A stretch of 21,994 nucleotides of DNA from Apostichopus californicus (Eukaryota > Echinodermata > Holothuroidea > Aspidochirotida > Stichopodidae). The stretch is taken from positions 1 through 21,994 of the forward strand of contig JAIPMN010002490.1 of assembly GCA_020650975.1 (NCBI GenBank), read 5' to 3'. The translations under genes were made by a program, and so were the position numbers. This document shows, piece by piece, positions 20,556 to 21,994 of the stretch (the first letter of the stretch is position 1; every line of letters starts with the position of its first letter). A model generated the notes under the pieces. It searched no databases and was not told the DNA's origin. It saw only the letters and a list, made by a program, of their open reading frames with translations.

Positions 20556-21994
20556 ATGACAAGTAACAGTAACAGAAGGGACAAACACACACACAGAATA
20601 CAGACAGGTTAATGAGCATGGTGAACACAAAGAGATAGATGTAAGGGAATTAGTAGACAAGGGATGGAGAGGAGAAAGAAAGAAACCAACAGGGGAAAAG
20701 GAGAGGTAGAATTTCATCAAAAATATATCTTGTCTTTTATATATCTTCTTTTCCTTTTTGTAGATAAATGATTGAAAAATTATAAAGAAATAAATTAGCA
20801 TTTTCAGCTGAGTTCTCCTGATGACATAATCAATTCTACTGTTGCCAGATGCATTTACAAAATATTAAAAACTTTGCTTGACAAAAGTAATGTCTTGGCG
20901 ATACAGTATGCTATCAGGAGGAGGTTTTCGCTTAAAGATTCAGAAATTTTCCAGCAATTTTGCTTTGCAATCTTCTGCAACCACAAGAAAATCCTTCTAA
21001 AACAGACACAAACCGAGCCATAATTATTGGTCTATATGATAGAGATGACTATATGAAAAGCCCACTCCCACAAAAAAAACAAAAGCTAATATTTAGAGAT
21101 ACCACCCTTTAATTTGGTCACACACAAGGCTGTAGACTTGATCAAATCTACATATGACGTCATCAAATCTACATATGAGGTCATCTAGCCACATTTGCTT
21201 CATATTTGTATGTTTATCTTTATTTATTACAATGTTTAATTTTTCTCTAATGGCAATGGGTTTTGGAAGTCCTGAATCTAAAATAATGAAACTCTTAACA
21301 GAACCTTCGAACTGACAGCATAATAAATGTAAAAAATTAATATAAAGAGAGAAAAATTATGATGTAAATGTATCCTATAGAGGATGACTATTATGTCTAA
21401 CTTCATTAACTGAAAGTACTTGAAACTTAATGGAAATTTCTTCTTGAGACAATATCGTAATTATATGGACACTGTATACGTTGATAAGAACAAGCCATTC
21501 CTATTTACTTTTGCCGAGACTTGTCTAAATTTCCCACGAAACCCTTTTCTAGCTAATTATTTTTCCCGACTCGACTCAAGACATATTAGTCAGTACCACT
21601 GTGGCAGCATTAGATTTGTTGTGTTTTCTTTTTTGTCTTTTATGATTTATGTTAAACATCTTTCAAAATTGAACGCTTAACACTCAATGGAATATCGCAT
21701 TAAAGCTTTCACTTTGAACAAGCGTGGGTAGAAAGTTTGCATAATCTGTTATTATTATCCTTTTATCTGAAAATAAATGATGTGTTAATTTTGCATCATC
21801 TGATTAACCGCCTGATGACTTGAAGGCGAACTAAAAATCTTACTTGGGTAACTTTGCTTTAATCATCTACTATCTCCCAATAACCTACTTTTCATTCACC
21901 GAGTGTGCTGCTTTGCACCATTAAAACCGAGGTGCTAAATTAACCCCATTATCTAGTTCAAGAATCTGTGAATAAACACGCGCCTAAATATATA
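20556..21994. other. No recognisable gene
   Basis: Short (CA)n near 20585-20600, then AT-rich sequence. Open stretches at 20487-20801 (-) and 21420-21680 (+) resemble no protein I know; the first runs through the hammerhead-like repeat. Confidence 0.55.
21141..21183. repeat. 21-bp direct repeat with CRE-like octamers
   Basis: ATCAAATCTACATATGA followed by CGTC or GGTC, twice in tandem. The first copy makes TGACGTCA (21155-21162), the palindromic CRE site; the second makes TGAGGTCA (21176-21183). No gene is adjacent, so a regulatory role is only a possibility. Confidence 0.7.

Noticed and set aside
20487-20801. 104-codon - strand ORF containing EEDPARIETSGQLT
   Set aside because: That peptide is a translation of the hammerhead-like repeat and recurs in another chance ORF at 6437-6697. 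It is a repeat artefact rather than a conserved protein motif.
1-21994. CRISPR array, operon or other prokaryotic system
   Set aside because: Spliced GPCR, SINEs and PLE show animal DNA. The tandem repeats lack the regular repeat-spacer pattern.

Overview
This is AT-rich animal genomic DNA with one protein-coding gene that I can support. GT-AG introns, tRNA-derived SINEs, microsatellites and a Penelope-like element (PLE) fossil all mark it as eukaryotic. A receptor closest to the kisspeptin type, together with this repeat mix, suggests a marine invertebrate deuterostome. An echinoderm such as a sea cucumber is my best guess, made from resemblance only.

The gene lies at 14630-17234 on the + strand and encodes the 3' part of a rhodopsin-like (class A) GPCR. 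Exon 14630-14765 carries the second half of TM3 with the DRY motif, ICL2 and most of TM4. A 1645-bp GT-AG intron follows. Exon 16411-17234 carries the rest of TM4, ECL2, TM5, TM6 (CWGP), TM7 (NPFVY), the C-terminal tail and the stop. Joined, they give 319 codons plus a stop in one open frame. The first ~120 residues (N-terminus to early TM3) must come from upstream exons that I could not find; they may lie in the 14.6 kb upstream or outside the window.

Layout. 1-12670 has no gene I can support. It holds a 5'-truncated tRNA-SINE with a TTA tail (541-825), several G/C homopolymer tracts, a short hammerhead-like repeat on the - strand (6519-6577), a second SINE candidate (9190-9365, -), a ~32-bp minisatellite (9663-9780) and a degenerate tRNA-like element (11969-12031, -). 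12671-12832 is an 84-bp tandem duplication. 13434-14010 is a broken PLE reverse transcriptase. 14513-14645 is a ~67-bp tandem duplication that copies the receptor's splice acceptor and the first bases of its exon. Downstream of the receptor, a ~100-130-bp tandem array (17754-18600) is interrupted by a SINE with a well-kept tRNA-like head (18076-18300). A second copy of the hammerhead-like repeat lies at 20497-20555.

No multi-gene system is visible. The observations most worth checking are the receptor's identity, the duplicated 3' splice site, and the two hammerhead-like motifs alongside a PLE fossil.
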